Positions 20,072 to 29,150 of a stretch of DNA of 64,000 nucleotides are shown here, piece by piece. Position 1 is the stretch's first letter, and every line of letters begins with the position of its first letter. The notes under the pieces were generated by a model. The model saw only the letters and a program-made list of their open reading frames with translations. It made no database searches and was not told the DNA's origin. Made by a program: the position numbers and the translations under genes. Origin of the DNA: Nonlabens ulvanivorans (GTDB lineage Bacteria > Bacteroidota > Bacteroidia > Flavobacteriales > Flavobacteriaceae); the NCBI RefSeq assembly GCF_000732625.1, contig NZ_JPJI01000026.1, forward strand, positions 649,024 through 713,023, written 5' to 3'.

Positions 20072-21031
20072 ATGTATTCATTAAAAGTTATCTGGAACCC
20101 ATTAGAAGGGATTGATCTAGGATTTTTTACCATTCATTTTTACAGTTTATCTTATGTCATTGCCTTTGTACTAGGCTGGTATATCATTAAACCAATTTTT
20201 AAGCGCGATGGTGTAGGAATGGATAAGTTAGATCCTTTGTTTATGTATACCGTTATAGGTTGCCTTGCTGGTGCGCGTATCGGGCATTATCTTTTTTATG
20301 AGACAGAGGTACTTTTTAATGACCCATTACACGTTTTACTACCTTTTTCTTTAGACCCATTTGAATGGACGGGATTTGCTGGTATGGCTAGTCATGGTGC
20401 AGCATTAGGAATCATCATAGCCATGTTTTTTTACAGTAGAAAACATTTAAAAAAACATATGTTTTGGGTATTAGACCGTATTGTAATCCCTACCGCAATA
20501 GGAGGAACTTTTGTACGATTAGGAAACCTATTCAATAGTGAGATTAACGGAAAGGAAAGTGGAGATTTCTGGGCTGGATTTAAATTTGTAAGGGATACGT
20601 CAGATCCACATGTGGCTGCCGCATTACAAAAAACGGGCTATACTGATACCGATAAAGCCATAGATACGGTCGTAAATAATCCGCAATTTACTGAGGTTCT
20701 AGAGTCCATACCTTTTAAACATCCTGCGCAGTTATATGAAGCTATATGTTATGTCGGTGTATTTGTGATTTTATATCTGGTTTATTGGAAAACAGAGAAA
20801 CGTCATAAACTAGGTTATATCCTTGGCCTTTTCTTTGTGCTCTTATTTACAGTACGTTTCTTTATAGAGTTTATCAAAGCTTCGCAAACAAACGCAGATC
20901 AAGAACTACTTTTAGAATACGGTTTAAATACTGGTCAATTCTTAAGTATACCGTTTATACTAATCGGACTCTTTTTAATGTTTAGTCCTAAAGGGCTATT
21001 CAAAAACCAAGAACCTAAAGCCAATGCGTAA
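20072..21031 (+). CDS. lgt: Prolipoprotein diacylglyceryl transferase
   Basis: 319 residues with about seven membrane helices. Lgt transfers diacylglycerol from phosphatidylglycerol to the lipobox Cys of prolipoproteins in the inner membrane. The conserved parts are seen: GARIGHYLFYE, GFAGMASHGAALGI, an Arg/Asn segment TFVRLGNLFNSEI and HPAQLYEAICYV. A ~45-residue stretch around 170-215 (after EINGKESGDFWAGFKF) is longer than in E. coli. Its 3' end overlaps the DUF192 lipoprotein by 8 bp, so enzyme and a substrate lipoprotein are coupled. Confidence 0.95.
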   Translation: MYSLKVIWNPLEGIDLGFFTIHFYSLSYVIAFVLGWYIIKPIFKRDGVGMDKLDPLFMYTVIGCLAGARIGHYLFYETEVLFNDPLHVLLPFSLDPFEWTGFAGMASHGAALGIIIAMFFYSRKHLKKHMFWVLDRIVIPTAIGGTFVRLGNLFNSEINGKESGDFWAGFKFVRDTSDPHVAAALQKTGYTDTDKAIDTVVNNPQFTEVLESIPFKHPAQLYEAICYVGVFVILYLVYWKTEKRHKLGYILGLFFVLLFTVRFFIEFIKASQTNADQELLLEYGLNTGQFLSIPFILIGLFLMFSPKGLFKNQEPKANA

Positions 21032-21500
21032 TTCAATCTTTACTATTATTATTGCTACTATGGCACTTACAGGTTGTCGCGATGAAAAATCTGCTTCCTT
21101 AAGTACTGACGAAATCTCTTTCACCAAAGAAGCTACAGGTTACTTGATCAAAAAAGCTACTCGAGATACGATACAAACTCTAGAGGTTGAAATTGCCGAT
21201 ACGGATTATGATATTCAAACAGGATTGATGTACCGTACCAGCATGAATAATGATCAAGCGATGTTATTTGTTTTTAAAGAAGAACAAGAACTTTCTTTTT
21301 ACATGAAGAATACGCAAATCGCTCTTGACATCATCTATCTTAAAGCAGATGGCACTATTGTAAGTTTTGTAGAGAACGCAAAACCTATGGATGAAACACT
21401 GTTACCTAGTGCTGGACCTGCACAATATGCCTTAGAAATAAAAGCTGGCCTTGCAGAAAAATGGGGCCTAGATGTAGGTGATGTTTTTGTTTGGGAATAG
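21024..21500 (+). CDS. DUF192 family lipoprotein
   Basis: 158 residues. Signal peptide with lipobox MALTGC near residue 18, so a membrane-anchored lipoprotein. The DUF192 domain covers ~50-157: VEIADTDYDIQTGLMYRTSM, FVFKEEQELSFYMKNTQ, LDIIYL and a final AEKWGLDVGDVFVW. The biochemical function of DUF192 is unknown. Translationally coupled to lgt (8-bp overlap). Confidence 0.9.
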   Translation: MRNSIFTIIIATMALTGCRDEKSASLSTDEISFTKEATGYLIKKATRDTIQTLEVEIADTDYDIQTGLMYRTSMNNDQAMLFVFKEEQELSFYMKNTQIALDIIYLKADGTIVSFVENAKPMDETLLPSAGPAQYALEIKAGLAEKWGLDVGDVFVWE

Positions 21501-21528
21501 AAATAATCATGTCTTACTAAGAAATATT

Positions 21529-21642
21529 CTGTCATACTGAGTTTATCTCAGCATCTGATTTTACAGCGATGAAGACTTATTTTGCAACTCAATCTCTAGC
21601 TTTTCATGATCAGCAGATTCTGAAACAAGTTTAGAATGACAG
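21529..21642. repeat. 114-bp REP-like double-hairpin repeat, copy A
   Basis: It runs from CTGTCATACTGAG to AGAATGACAG. Its two ends are imperfect inverted repeats of each other, and each end can also fold into its own hairpin (CTGA..TCAG, and ATTCTGAAAC..AGAAT). It is in the same orientation and of the same length as copy B at 21995. It ends 15 bp before the stop of the GIY-YIG pseudogene. Confidence 0.85.
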
Positions 21643-21656
21643 ACCTAATTTTAATA

Positions 21657-21962
21657 TTATAAAACCCAATTTTTAGATAAATCATCCCAATAAGGATTAT
21701 CCTTTTCAATAAGATTTATTTTCCACTGTCGATGCCAATTTTTAATTTGTTTTTCACGAGTAATAGCATCATTAACATATTGAAATTCTTTAAAATAGAC
21801 CTACTTACTAGCGTTGTATTTTTTAGTAAACTTGGATCCTTGCCCTAAACGATGCCTCAATAATCTATCGTCTAATCCTCCAGTCATGCCTGTATATAGT
21901 ACTCCTAATTTTTTATTGGTTAAGATATAAACAGTATAATTATGAAGAGCTCTTTTTGGCAT
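21657..21962 (-). pseudogene. GIY-YIG endonuclease-like (UPF0213 type) gene with in-frame amber codon
   Basis: Read on the minus strand from ATG 21962, the frame gives NYTVYILTNKKLGVLYTGMT, then RLLRHRLGQGSKFTKKYNAS, the opening of UPF0213-type GIY-YIG proteins. A TAG at 21803-21801 stops it after 53 codons. The same frame goes on without a shift (VYFKEFQYVNDAITREKQIK, then NWHRQWKINLIEKDNPYWDD) to TAA at 21659-21657. So a ~101-residue family-length protein is broken by one nonsense codon, at a place where homologues usually have Leu. The protein would be a small single-domain nuclease; whether suppression occurs is unknown. Bracketed by the two 114-bp repeats. Confidence 0.85.
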
Positions 21963-21994
21963 AAACTTTAAATTTACTAAAAAAGACATAAGAC

Positions 21995-22108
21995 CTGTCA
22001 TGCTGAATTTATCTCAGCATCTCATTTTATAGCGACGATGGATGATCATATAAAACAAAACTCAGTTTTACAGCACCAGCAGATTCTGAAACGAGTTCAG
22101 AATGACAG
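21995..22108. repeat. 114-bp REP-like double-hairpin repeat, copy B
   Basis: CTGTCATGCTGAATTTATCT to TTCAGAATGACAG, same length and orientation as copy A. Outer arms match in about 22 of 28 positions as an inverted repeat. The right arm alone has a perfect 8-bp stem, ATTCTGAA/TTCAGAAT. It lies 32 bp upstream of the GIY-YIG start and so covers its likely promoter region. Confidence 0.85.
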
Positions 22109-22111
22109 TAT

Positions 22112-22147
22112 AAAAAAAGAGCCTCTCAAATGAAAGGCTCTTTTTTA
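22112..22147. terminator. Hairpin terminator
   Basis: The stem AAAAAGAGCCTCTCA / TGAAAGGCTCTTTTTT, with one C-A mismatch, has A and T tracts on both sides. Serves the T9SS cargo gene ending at 22198 and possibly read-through from the left. Confidence 0.8.
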
Positions 22148-22166
22148 AAATTCAGATGTCTGTGAT

Positions 22167-22184
22167 ACGCTTTCGCGAAAGCGT
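22167..22184. repeat. GCTTTCGCGAAAGC palindrome, copy 5
   Basis: Perfect 18-bp version ACGCTTTCGCGAAAGCGT, just past the 3' end of the 886-residue T9SS cargo gene. Confidence 0.92.
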
Positions 22185-22197
22185 AATTACTACAGTA

Positions 22198-24858
22198 TTA
22201 ATAGTTGATATAAACCCAACTAGCTACATCTTCTGTTTCGGCATCGTTGTACTTAATTACATAGAAATAGGTTCCTACTGGAAGAAGTCCGTCGCCTGCT
22301 AATGCTCCTTTATTAGGCACACCAGCAAACTCTTCATAATTAGATGCTTTAGTTTCATAAACAGTACTACCGTTTCTATTAAATACGGTAAGCTCAAAAT
22401 TAGGATATTGTTCTAAATTAGGAATAGAGAACGTGTCGTTGATTCCGTCATTATTAGGCGAGAATCCTTCTGGTATCACTACTTCACATACTTCAACAGT
22501 AATGTTGAATGAGGTGTAGTCAAAACATCCTGTAGCGTTGTCTGTAATACGTGCATAGATCGTTTCTTGATCTGTTGATGCATAAGGCGAGCTTAATGCA
22601 CTTGCTCCACTTTGTGCATTTGCCTCACTATTGTAGTAAGTAATAGTGTAGGCTGCTGCGCTCTGTCCATTTAATACTGCGGCGTCATAGTCTGCAAGTA
22701 CTAGATCTAATTGATTTGTGATAGGATTAGTAGCACAGTCAGACACGTCTGACACTGCTCCTATCGCTGGAGCGCTTAATACTTCTATATTAAATTGTCC
22801 TGTCTGGTAACAATCTTGATCTTGAGCGTTTGAAACACGAACATATATGATTTCTGGATTAGAAACATTATCATATGCTGCAGGAGTTGTAATCGCTCCT
22901 GTATTAGCATCGGCATCTGCTTGGCTATTGAAAAAGGCAATATTAAAGTCTGCAGATGACTGTGAACCTAATATGCCTGCAATTTGAGATGTTAAGTCAA
23001 ATGTCTCTACTTGATCTGCAGATAAATCATCACAAAGTTCAAGATCTGCAACGGTATTATAATTCACTTCTTGGAAAGTAACATTTACTTGTTCTGTTTT
23101 AAAGCAAGAATTTACATTATCAAATACTCTTGCCCAAACCGTAGTACTAGTAGTAACCGCAAAAGCATCTGGTGTTAAAATAGGGTTCATGTCTGCTTGT
23201 GCGTCTGCATCACTATTGAAATAGGTCACATCATAATCTGTAGCGACTAGGCCATTTCTGATCTCATCATCTTTGGCTGTTAAGTCAACCGTAACAGATC
23301 CTGTATTTTGACAAACAATAATATCTGCTGGTTGAACACTTGTAATTTCTGGTGCCACATCGATACAAACTGTTTCTGTATATGTACAACCGAAACTGTC
23401 TGTTAATTCAAAATCATAACAATTCTGACCTGCAACGGTAGGAGTAACAGTAATATCTGATCCATTAGTAGCAGTAATGTCGGCATTTGTAAGCCATTGT
23501 TCAGTTACTTCTCCGGGCTCAAATCTTCCAGCCGCTGGTATAATCACTGGATTAAAATTAATTCCCCATTCAAAAATAAAACCATTATCGCTTCCTATAT
23601 TATCGACAATTGTAAGGCACCAAAGCCCATTAAGAGGTGCTCCAATAAATGCAGAGAAAGGATCTTCTGTTCTATAGTCACCTGCCGGCAAAGTAGTTCC
23701 AAAACCTCCAGCGGCTTGAGCAAGAGTCTGAGTAGCTGTTGTTGCCTCAGTAAAAGTGTATATGAATCCAGTTCCAGGATTTAGATTTGTATCTACATCA
23801 ATTGGTACACCCAAAAATGTACCTCCACCACCATTAGGATATGTAATTATTTGAATACTCGAACCATCCGGTGCTGTTAATGATATATCTAAGTCACCTA
23901 AGTAAGAATGCTCCATATTTATAAAGAAATTCAATAAATCAGAAGCATTTTGAAAAGTTGAACCTGCAGGAAAACCAGTTACATCGATACATGTTTGATA
24001 GGAAACTCCACTACCATCTGGTAAAAAAGTGGTACCAGCAATAGGCGGAGCTACATCTGCAACAAACTCAACTGTTTCTACCATTCCTGTAATTATTGTT
24101 GATTCTCCAAAACAAATTGAAGTATCGGCAGCTAGCGTTCCTGTAAAATCTGGAGTCGTTGATACCTGGATCACTACGTCATCAAAAAATCTATCTCTAC
24201 AACCGTTAACATCAAATGTTACATAATCTGCTCTATAGATACCAGCATTTGGATATGATTTAGAAGCTGTATTGCCCGCAACAACAGTTCCATCATCAAA
24301 TCTCCACTCACTAGTTGCACCAGTACCATCTACACTAAATACGGTAGTTGCTGAGAAATTTATCGTTTCACCTTGACAAATTCTTGTAATTCCATCACCA
24401 TCAGCTGCTGGAGTGGATGTCACAGTATTTGCTATTGTTTGACAATTATCAATACATAAAACAGCAGCTTGCCAGCCGTCTGCAACACCAGTAGCACCTG
24501 AAATAAATCTAAATGTCAAACAGTTCGTTGCGGAAGAAGTTATCAAACCAGGAACATTTGTAGTGCTATATACAGCAAGAGGACTACCTGTTGCCATATC
24601 TCCATCATAAACTAATAAAATATCTCCTACACCCAAATCCCAAAAAGTAAAATTTAAGGACATAAAATCAGTATCAAAAGGAGAACAGATTGTAAATATG
24701 GAGTTTTCGCTATTTTGATAATCTGCCGTTGGTCCACCAGAATCAGAAAAAGTTCCTGAACAAGTGACTATACTTCCATCAGCCATTGGAAAATCCTGAG
24801 CTGTCGCTATCGTGGCTGTAAACAACAAGCTTAAGGTTAAGAGTAATAATTTTTTCAT
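22198..24858 (-). CDS. T9SS cargo protein: CUB, PKD, P-domain, three repeats, type B sorting domain
   Basis: 886 residues with signal peptide MKKLLLLTLSLLFTATIATA. Same plan as the 1526-residue protein: CUB-like ~25-137, PKD-like ~155-232, P-like domain ~275-440 (LLNFFINMEHSYLGDLDISL), then only three ~85-residue repeats (LCDDLSADQVETFDLTS, then SQADADANTG), then a gliding-motility type C-terminal domain (VIPEGFSPNNDGINDTFSI). Expected at the cell surface after T9SS export. No enzyme motif; an adhesin or matrix role is inferred. Confidence 0.88.
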   Translation of the reverse strand: MKKLLLLTLSLLFTATIATAQDFPMADGSIVTCSGTFSDSGGPTADYQNSENSIFTICSPFDTDFMSLNFTFWDLGVGDILLVYDGDMATGSPLAVYSTTNVPGLITSSATNCLTFRFISGATGVADGWQAAVLCIDNCQTIANTVTSTPAADGDGITRICQGETINFSATTVFSVDGTGATSEWRFDDGTVVAGNTASKSYPNAGIYRADYVTFDVNGCRDRFFDDVVIQVSTTPDFTGTLAADTSICFGESTIITGMVETVEFVADVAPPIAGTTFLPDGSGVSYQTCIDVTGFPAGSTFQNASDLLNFFINMEHSYLGDLDISLTAPDGSSIQIITYPNGGGGTFLGVPIDVDTNLNPGTGFIYTFTEATTATQTLAQAAGGFGTTLPAGDYRTEDPFSAFIGAPLNGLWCLTIVDNIGSDNGFIFEWGINFNPVIIPAAGRFEPGEVTEQWLTNADITATNGSDITVTPTVAGQNCYDFELTDSFGCTYTETVCIDVAPEITSVQPADIIVCQNTGSVTVDLTAKDDEIRNGLVATDYDVTYFNSDADAQADMNPILTPDAFAVTTSTTVWARVFDNVNSCFKTEQVNVTFQEVNYNTVADLELCDDLSADQVETFDLTSQIAGILGSQSSADFNIAFFNSQADADANTGAITTPAAYDNVSNPEIIYVRVSNAQDQDCYQTGQFNIEVLSAPAIGAVSDVSDCATNPITNQLDLVLADYDAAVLNGQSAAAYTITYYNSEANAQSGASALSSPYASTDQETIYARITDNATGCFDYTSFNITVEVCEVVIPEGFSPNNDGINDTFSIPNLEQYPNFELTVFNRNGSTVYETKASNYEEFAGVPNKGALAGDGLLPVGTYFYVIKYNDAETEDVASWVYINY

Positions 24859-25034
24859 GGGTTAGAGTTTAATCTCAGTTAGTAATAGAGTGTTCTTGCT
24901 CTCGCTAAAACACCATGCAAAATAATAAAATAGTATGACACCAAGCTATATCATGAATAATTCTATTAACTTATTATTAAGAATGAACTTTTGCGTTAGA
25001 TAAAAAGTGAAAAAAAGCTATTAATGGATATAAA

Positions 25035-25064
25035 AAAACCGCTGTGAAAAATCACAGCGGTTTT
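25035..25064 (-). terminator. secDF terminator
   Basis: A perfect 13-bp stem, AAAACCGCTGTGA/TCACAGCGGTTTT; on the minus strand its right-hand T run follows the secDF stop by 20 bp. Confidence 0.88.
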
Positions 25065-25084
25065 AAATTTAGAGGAAAATGTTC

Positions 25085-28000
25085 TTATAATTCTTCCTTA
25101 GCCGGTTTAGGCTCTTTAGGAAGTAATTTACCATTTGACTTCTCCATAGTATCAAACATGATAGGAGTTGCAATAAATACAGATGAATACGTACCTACTA
25201 AAACACCGATAATTAATGCTAACATAAATCCTTGAATAGACTCACCACCGAATGTAAAAATAGCAAGAAGTACAATTAATGTTGTTAACGATGTATTCAA
25301 TGTTCTAGAGATAGTACTGCTGATTGCTGCATTTACCGTACGTGCAAATTCCCAGTTTGTTCTCTCGTTAATAAATTCACGAATTCTATCAAATACAACT
25401 ACCGTATCATTCAGTGAGTAACCAATAACCGTTAGTATAGCTGCAATAAAAGCTTGATCAATCTCCATATTGAATGGTAGAATATCATAAGTTAAAGAGA
25501 ATATACCTAATACTATTAATACATCATGGAACACAGCGATAACCGCTCCTAAAGAGAACTGCCATTTACGGAAACGAATTAAGATATAAAGGAATACTAC
25601 AATTAGAGAACCAAAAATAGCATATAGCGATCCTGTTAAGATATCATCTGCAATTGTAGGTCCTACTTGGAAGTTAGACATAATCCCATATTGCTTATCG
25701 TCTTTACTCACATCAACAAACGTAGCCATATCCATATCGGCTGGCATATATTGCTTCAAGTTTGCAAATAATTTGTCTTCAATCTCTTTAGTAACCTCAG
25801 CATCTACTCCATCAATACCATACTTTGTACTAATTTTTAATTGATTATCTGAACCATAAGTCTTAGCCTCTGCACTTCCGAAAACATCTTCTGCAGACAA
25901 CATTTTAGTTACTTCAGTAGCGTTAACTGGTTGTTCAAAACGAACTGTATACGTACGACCACCTGAGAAGTCAATACCAAAGTTCAAACTCTTTGTAAAT
26001 AATGAGATAGCACTAATCAATACAAAAGCAAGAGATATCATGTATGCTACTTTTCTCTTCTTTAAGAAATCAATATTTACATTTCTGAACCAGTTCTTAG
26101 TTATAGGTGTTGAAAATGCAAGCGACTTACCATTTTTACCGTATCCATCAATAAATAATCTAGTGATGAAAATTGCCGTAAATAATGAAGTAAGAATACC
26201 GATCATTAAAGTTGTTGCAAATCCTTGAATTGGACCTGTACCAAAAATGAAAAGAATTAATGCAGTAAGGAAAGTTGTAATGTTTGCATCAAGAATAGAA
26301 CTTAAGGCGTTATTAAAACCATCTTTAATACTATCTGCTTGAGATTTACCTTTTGCTAATTCCTCCCTAATACGTTCAAAAATCAGAACGTTTGCATCCA
26401 CAGATATACCTATGGTCAATACGATACCGGCAATACCAGGTAAGGTCAATACTGCTTTAAGAGAAGCAAGTGCACCAAAAATAAACAAGATGTTCACTAC
26501 TAATGCAATATCTGCATAAAGTCCAGCTCTACCGTAATAAAACACCATCCAAACTAATACTAGTAATAATGCAATACCAAAAGACCATAAACCACTACTA
26601 ATAGCCTCTTTACCTAAAGATGGTCCTACTACTGCTTTTTGAATAATCTCTGCTCCTGCAGGTAATTTACCAGCTCGTAAAACGTTTGCTAAATCTTCAG
26701 CATCTGCAACCGTAAAGTTTCCAGATATCTGGCTGCTTCCTCCTGTAATAGGTCCATTAGTAATACCAGGTGCACTATAAACAGTATCATCTAAAACTAC
26801 CGCTATTTGAGACCCATTTTGATAAGCCTCAGTAGTCATGTCTTCCCAGATTTTTGCTCCTTCTGAGTTCATAGACATACTTACTACTACCTGACCACTC
26901 ATTTCAAAATCTTGACGTGCATCAGTAATTACAGCTCCACCTAATGGCGCTTCACCTTCACGGTTAGAACGTATCGCATATAAGTCTGTAATTTCATATC
27001 CTAACTCATCATTTAATACTGGTAAACCCCACGCAAATTTAACGTTACGCAATTCTGCTGGTAATTTAGAACGAACTTGAGCATCATTTAAGTAACTAAC
27101 AATAACATCTTTATCTGACGCTTTAAAAGTTGCGATAACTGGACCTGTACCGTTACCTGGAGCAAGCATTCTAGATAAGATTGGGTTTTGATCATAGTTA
27201 AATTCTGCATCTTCTCCTTCAGCATCTGCTGTAGCATCATTACCTAATATATCTCCTACTGCATCTACCGCTTGATCAGCAGCATCTTGAGCAGCGTCTG
27301 CAACATCATCAGATACCGAATCAGCTTCCGTAGAATCAGCTGGTTGAGATTCTTGATTTTTTGCAGCTAACTTTTCTGCCCAGTAAGTATCTGCTTCAAT
27401 CACAAATTGTGAAACTTCTGAAGCCTTGTATACGTGCCAGAATTCTAATTGAGCCGTACTTGTTAAGATATCTTCAACACGCTTAATATCTTTTGCACCT
27501 GGTAATTCAATTAAAATACGTCCAGAATCACCTAAACGTTGAATATTAGGTTGCGTTACACCAAATTTATCAATACGCTTTCTTAGTACTTCAAAAGCAC
27601 TAACCATATATTCCTTAAGCTTCACTCTTAATTTAGGCTCAATTTCTGAGTTAGACATATTAAAGTCTATTACTCCATCCATTTCTTGATTAGAGAAAAT
27701 ATCAGGAGAACCTAGCTTTGCACCATCGATAGCATTAAATTCTTCTAAGAAGTAGTCAAAGTAATCTGCCTGACCATCTTTTATACGCTCATCTGCTCGC
27801 TCTAAAGCTGTTCTGAAATCTGGATCTTTAGATCCATCTGCCATACCTATTAATAGATCCTTTACAGAAATTTGAAGAATTACGTTAATTCCTCCTTTAA
27901 GGTCTAGTCCTTTTTGAAGTTCCTGTTCCTTTGCGTCGGCATAGGTAGTATATCCACCCCATACGTCTTTAGACGCAATAGAATCTAGATAAGATTTTGT

Positions 28001-28171
28001 AGCCTCATCTCTTAGTGTGGCTGCATTTTGATCATCTGCGTTTACAATTGTATTTGCATACGTATCTGCATCTCCTTCTACTTTATTAGTAATAAAAGTA
28101 TAGGTTAATTGGTAAATACTTACCAATGCAAAAACGATCGCAAAAACTCTGATCAGTCCTTTATTTTGCAT
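25085..28171 (-). CDS. secDF: Protein translocase SecDF, fused
   Basis: 1028 residues joining SecD (~1-690) and SecF (~700-1028). SecDF uses the proton gradient to pull preproteins out of the SecYEG channel on the periplasmic side. Conserved parts: DLKGGINVILQI near 90; GISVDANVLIFERIREEL in the SecD membrane domain; GIDFSGGRTYTVRFEQP at the start of the SecF part; and GYSLNDTVVVFDRIRE near the end. About twelve membrane helices. A feature of this copy is a very acidic Ala/Asp-rich insert at ~275-330 in the periplasmic part of SecD. The N-terminal helix carries an unusually long linker. Confidence 0.96.
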   Translation of the reverse strand: MQNKGLIRVFAIVFALVSIYQLTYTFITNKVEGDADTYANTIVNADDQNAATLRDEATKSYLDSIASKDVWGGYTTYADAKEQELQKGLDLKGGINVILQISVKDLLIGMADGSKDPDFRTALERADERIKDGQADYFDYFLEEFNAIDGAKLGSPDIFSNQEMDGVIDFNMSNSEIEPKLRVKLKEYMVSAFEVLRKRIDKFGVTQPNIQRLGDSGRILIELPGAKDIKRVEDILTSTAQLEFWHVYKASEVSQFVIEADTYWAEKLAAKNQESQPADSTEADSVSDDVADAAQDAADQAVDAVGDILGNDATADAEGEDAEFNYDQNPILSRMLAPGNGTGPVIATFKASDKDVIVSYLNDAQVRSKLPAELRNVKFAWGLPVLNDELGYEITDLYAIRSNREGEAPLGGAVITDARQDFEMSGQVVVSMSMNSEGAKIWEDMTTEAYQNGSQIAVVLDDTVYSAPGITNGPITGGSSQISGNFTVADAEDLANVLRAGKLPAGAEIIQKAVVGPSLGKEAISSGLWSFGIALLLVLVWMVFYYGRAGLYADIALVVNILFIFGALASLKAVLTLPGIAGIVLTIGISVDANVLIFERIREELAKGKSQADSIKDGFNNALSSILDANITTFLTALILFIFGTGPIQGFATTLMIGILTSLFTAIFITRLFIDGYGKNGKSLAFSTPITKNWFRNVNIDFLKKRKVAYMISLAFVLISAISLFTKSLNFGIDFSGGRTYTVRFEQPVNATEVTKMLSAEDVFGSAEAKTYGSDNQLKISTKYGIDGVDAEVTKEIEDKLFANLKQYMPADMDMATFVDVSKDDKQYGIMSNFQVGPTIADDILTGSLYAIFGSLIVVFLYILIRFRKWQFSLGAVIAVFHDVLIVLGIFSLTYDILPFNMEIDQAFIAAILTVIGYSLNDTVVVFDRIREFINERTNWEFARTVNAAISSTISRTLNTSLTTLIVLLAIFTFGGESIQGFMLALIIGVLVGTYSSVFIATPIMFDTMEKSNGKLLPKEPKPAKEEL

Positions 28172-28337
28172 AATTAATTGTTTTTAATAAAATTTTTCAA
28201 TCCGGCAAATATATAGTGAGCCATAGGATTGTATGTGATTTTTTTGATATAAATAATGGTATTCTTTAACGGTAAGAAATAGTTAAAGAAATAGACCTTG
28301 GTTAAAGGTTATAAAAAACAGAAAGAAATAGTCTTTC

Positions 28338-28946
28338 TTAAGATAAAATGGGTCCAGCTCTCACAGCGGGAACAGCATATGGACGATTTGCTATAGTATG
28401 ACCTAAAACACAATTTGTGTCCTGCAAAGAATCTATAAAAACAGTAATTGAACTTGGATATAATTCACCAGAAAAAAATGGGTGACTTACTTGAGAACCA
28501 CGTGAATAATCCTGTTTGATTTCAAATAATAGTGCATTATCAGTATCTGCAAATCCACCTGCATCTTGCTGGATATCATACACATCCATTAACAACACCA
28601 CTTCATCATCCTGAACAGGAACATCAGATAAAGGTGATTGTTGATTTATAAAGCCAGTAAATGCATCAACATCGATATGATTTTTAATACTAGTAACGCT
28701 AAGATCGCTATGGTAACTAATTTTGTAACCACCACTAGGTTGTAGTTCAGTTTTAATATCAACAACTCCAACATCGGTAAGTTGATTCTTCAATAAACTG
28801 AGAGAACACTGAACGTCTTCTGTAGAAATTGCATCATTATTAAAGTGTAATACAATTTCCTGATTAGGCACCATAGATTCCTGTTGCTGAACAACAAAAA
28901 TTGAAATAAGGCCAATAAATATGCCTATGTACCATTTAAAACTCAT
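28338..28946 (-). CDS. Small N-terminally anchored protein of unknown function
   Basis: 202 residues. One N-terminal hydrophobic helix (WYIGIFIGLISIFVV) without a lipobox, then a soluble part that should be periplasmic. Residues ~30-95 (VLHFNNDAISTEDVQCSLSL, GGYKISYHSDLSVTSIKNHI) look like an alpha/beta fold with a helix followed by a beta hairpin; the pattern faintly recalls the periplasmic SecD lobe next door, which is only an impression. Two Cys residues. I do not recognise the family. TATATTTG ends 4 nt before its ATG. Confidence 0.65.
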   Translation of the reverse strand: MSFKWYIGIFIGLISIFVVQQQESMVPNQEIVLHFNNDAISTEDVQCSLSLLKNQLTDVGVVDIKTELQPSGGYKISYHSDLSVTSIKNHIDVDAFTGFINQQSPLSDVPVQDDEVVLLMDVYDIQQDAGGFADTDNALLFEIKQDYSRGSQVSHPFFSGELYPSSITVFIDSLQDTNCVLGHTIANRPYAVPAVRAGPILS

Positions 28947-28950
28947 GCGG

Positions 28951-28958
28951 CAAATATA
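28951..28958 (-). promoter_or_regulatory. -7 element, leaderless arrangement
   Basis: TATATTTG on the minus strand, exact TAnnTTTG, ends 4 nt before ATG 28946. Confidence 0.6.
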
Positions 28959-29042
28959 ACAAAATAGAACGTTCTAGAAATGATGGGCAAAAAGCTAATT
29001 CTTCTGCTTACGATAATGATATACCAAGCTGTCTTTTAACTC

Positions 29043-29060
29043 ACGCTTTCGCGAAAGCGT
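29043..29060. repeat. GCTTTCGCGAAAGC palindrome, copy 6
   Basis: Perfect 18-bp version ACGCTTTCGCGAAAGCGT between the mdh terminator and the start region of the 202-residue protein. Confidence 0.92.
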
Positions 29061-29100
29061 AATACCAGTAACCACTGAAGAATAACATTTCTTCCATAAA

Positions 29101-29128
29101 AAAACCGCTCTAAAAATAGAGCGGTTTT
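29101..29128 (-). terminator. mdh terminator
   Basis: A perfect 12-bp stem AAAACCGCTCTA/TAGAGCGGTTTT with a 4-nt loop, 22 bp past the mdh stop. Confidence 0.88.
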
Positions 29129-29150
29129 AAGCTTATACCTAAGGTAAATA

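Noticed and set aside
21529-22108. The repeat pair as an insertion sequence
   Set aside because: No transposase gene and no clear target duplication at the outer ends; the repeats are alike in direction, not inverted to each other.
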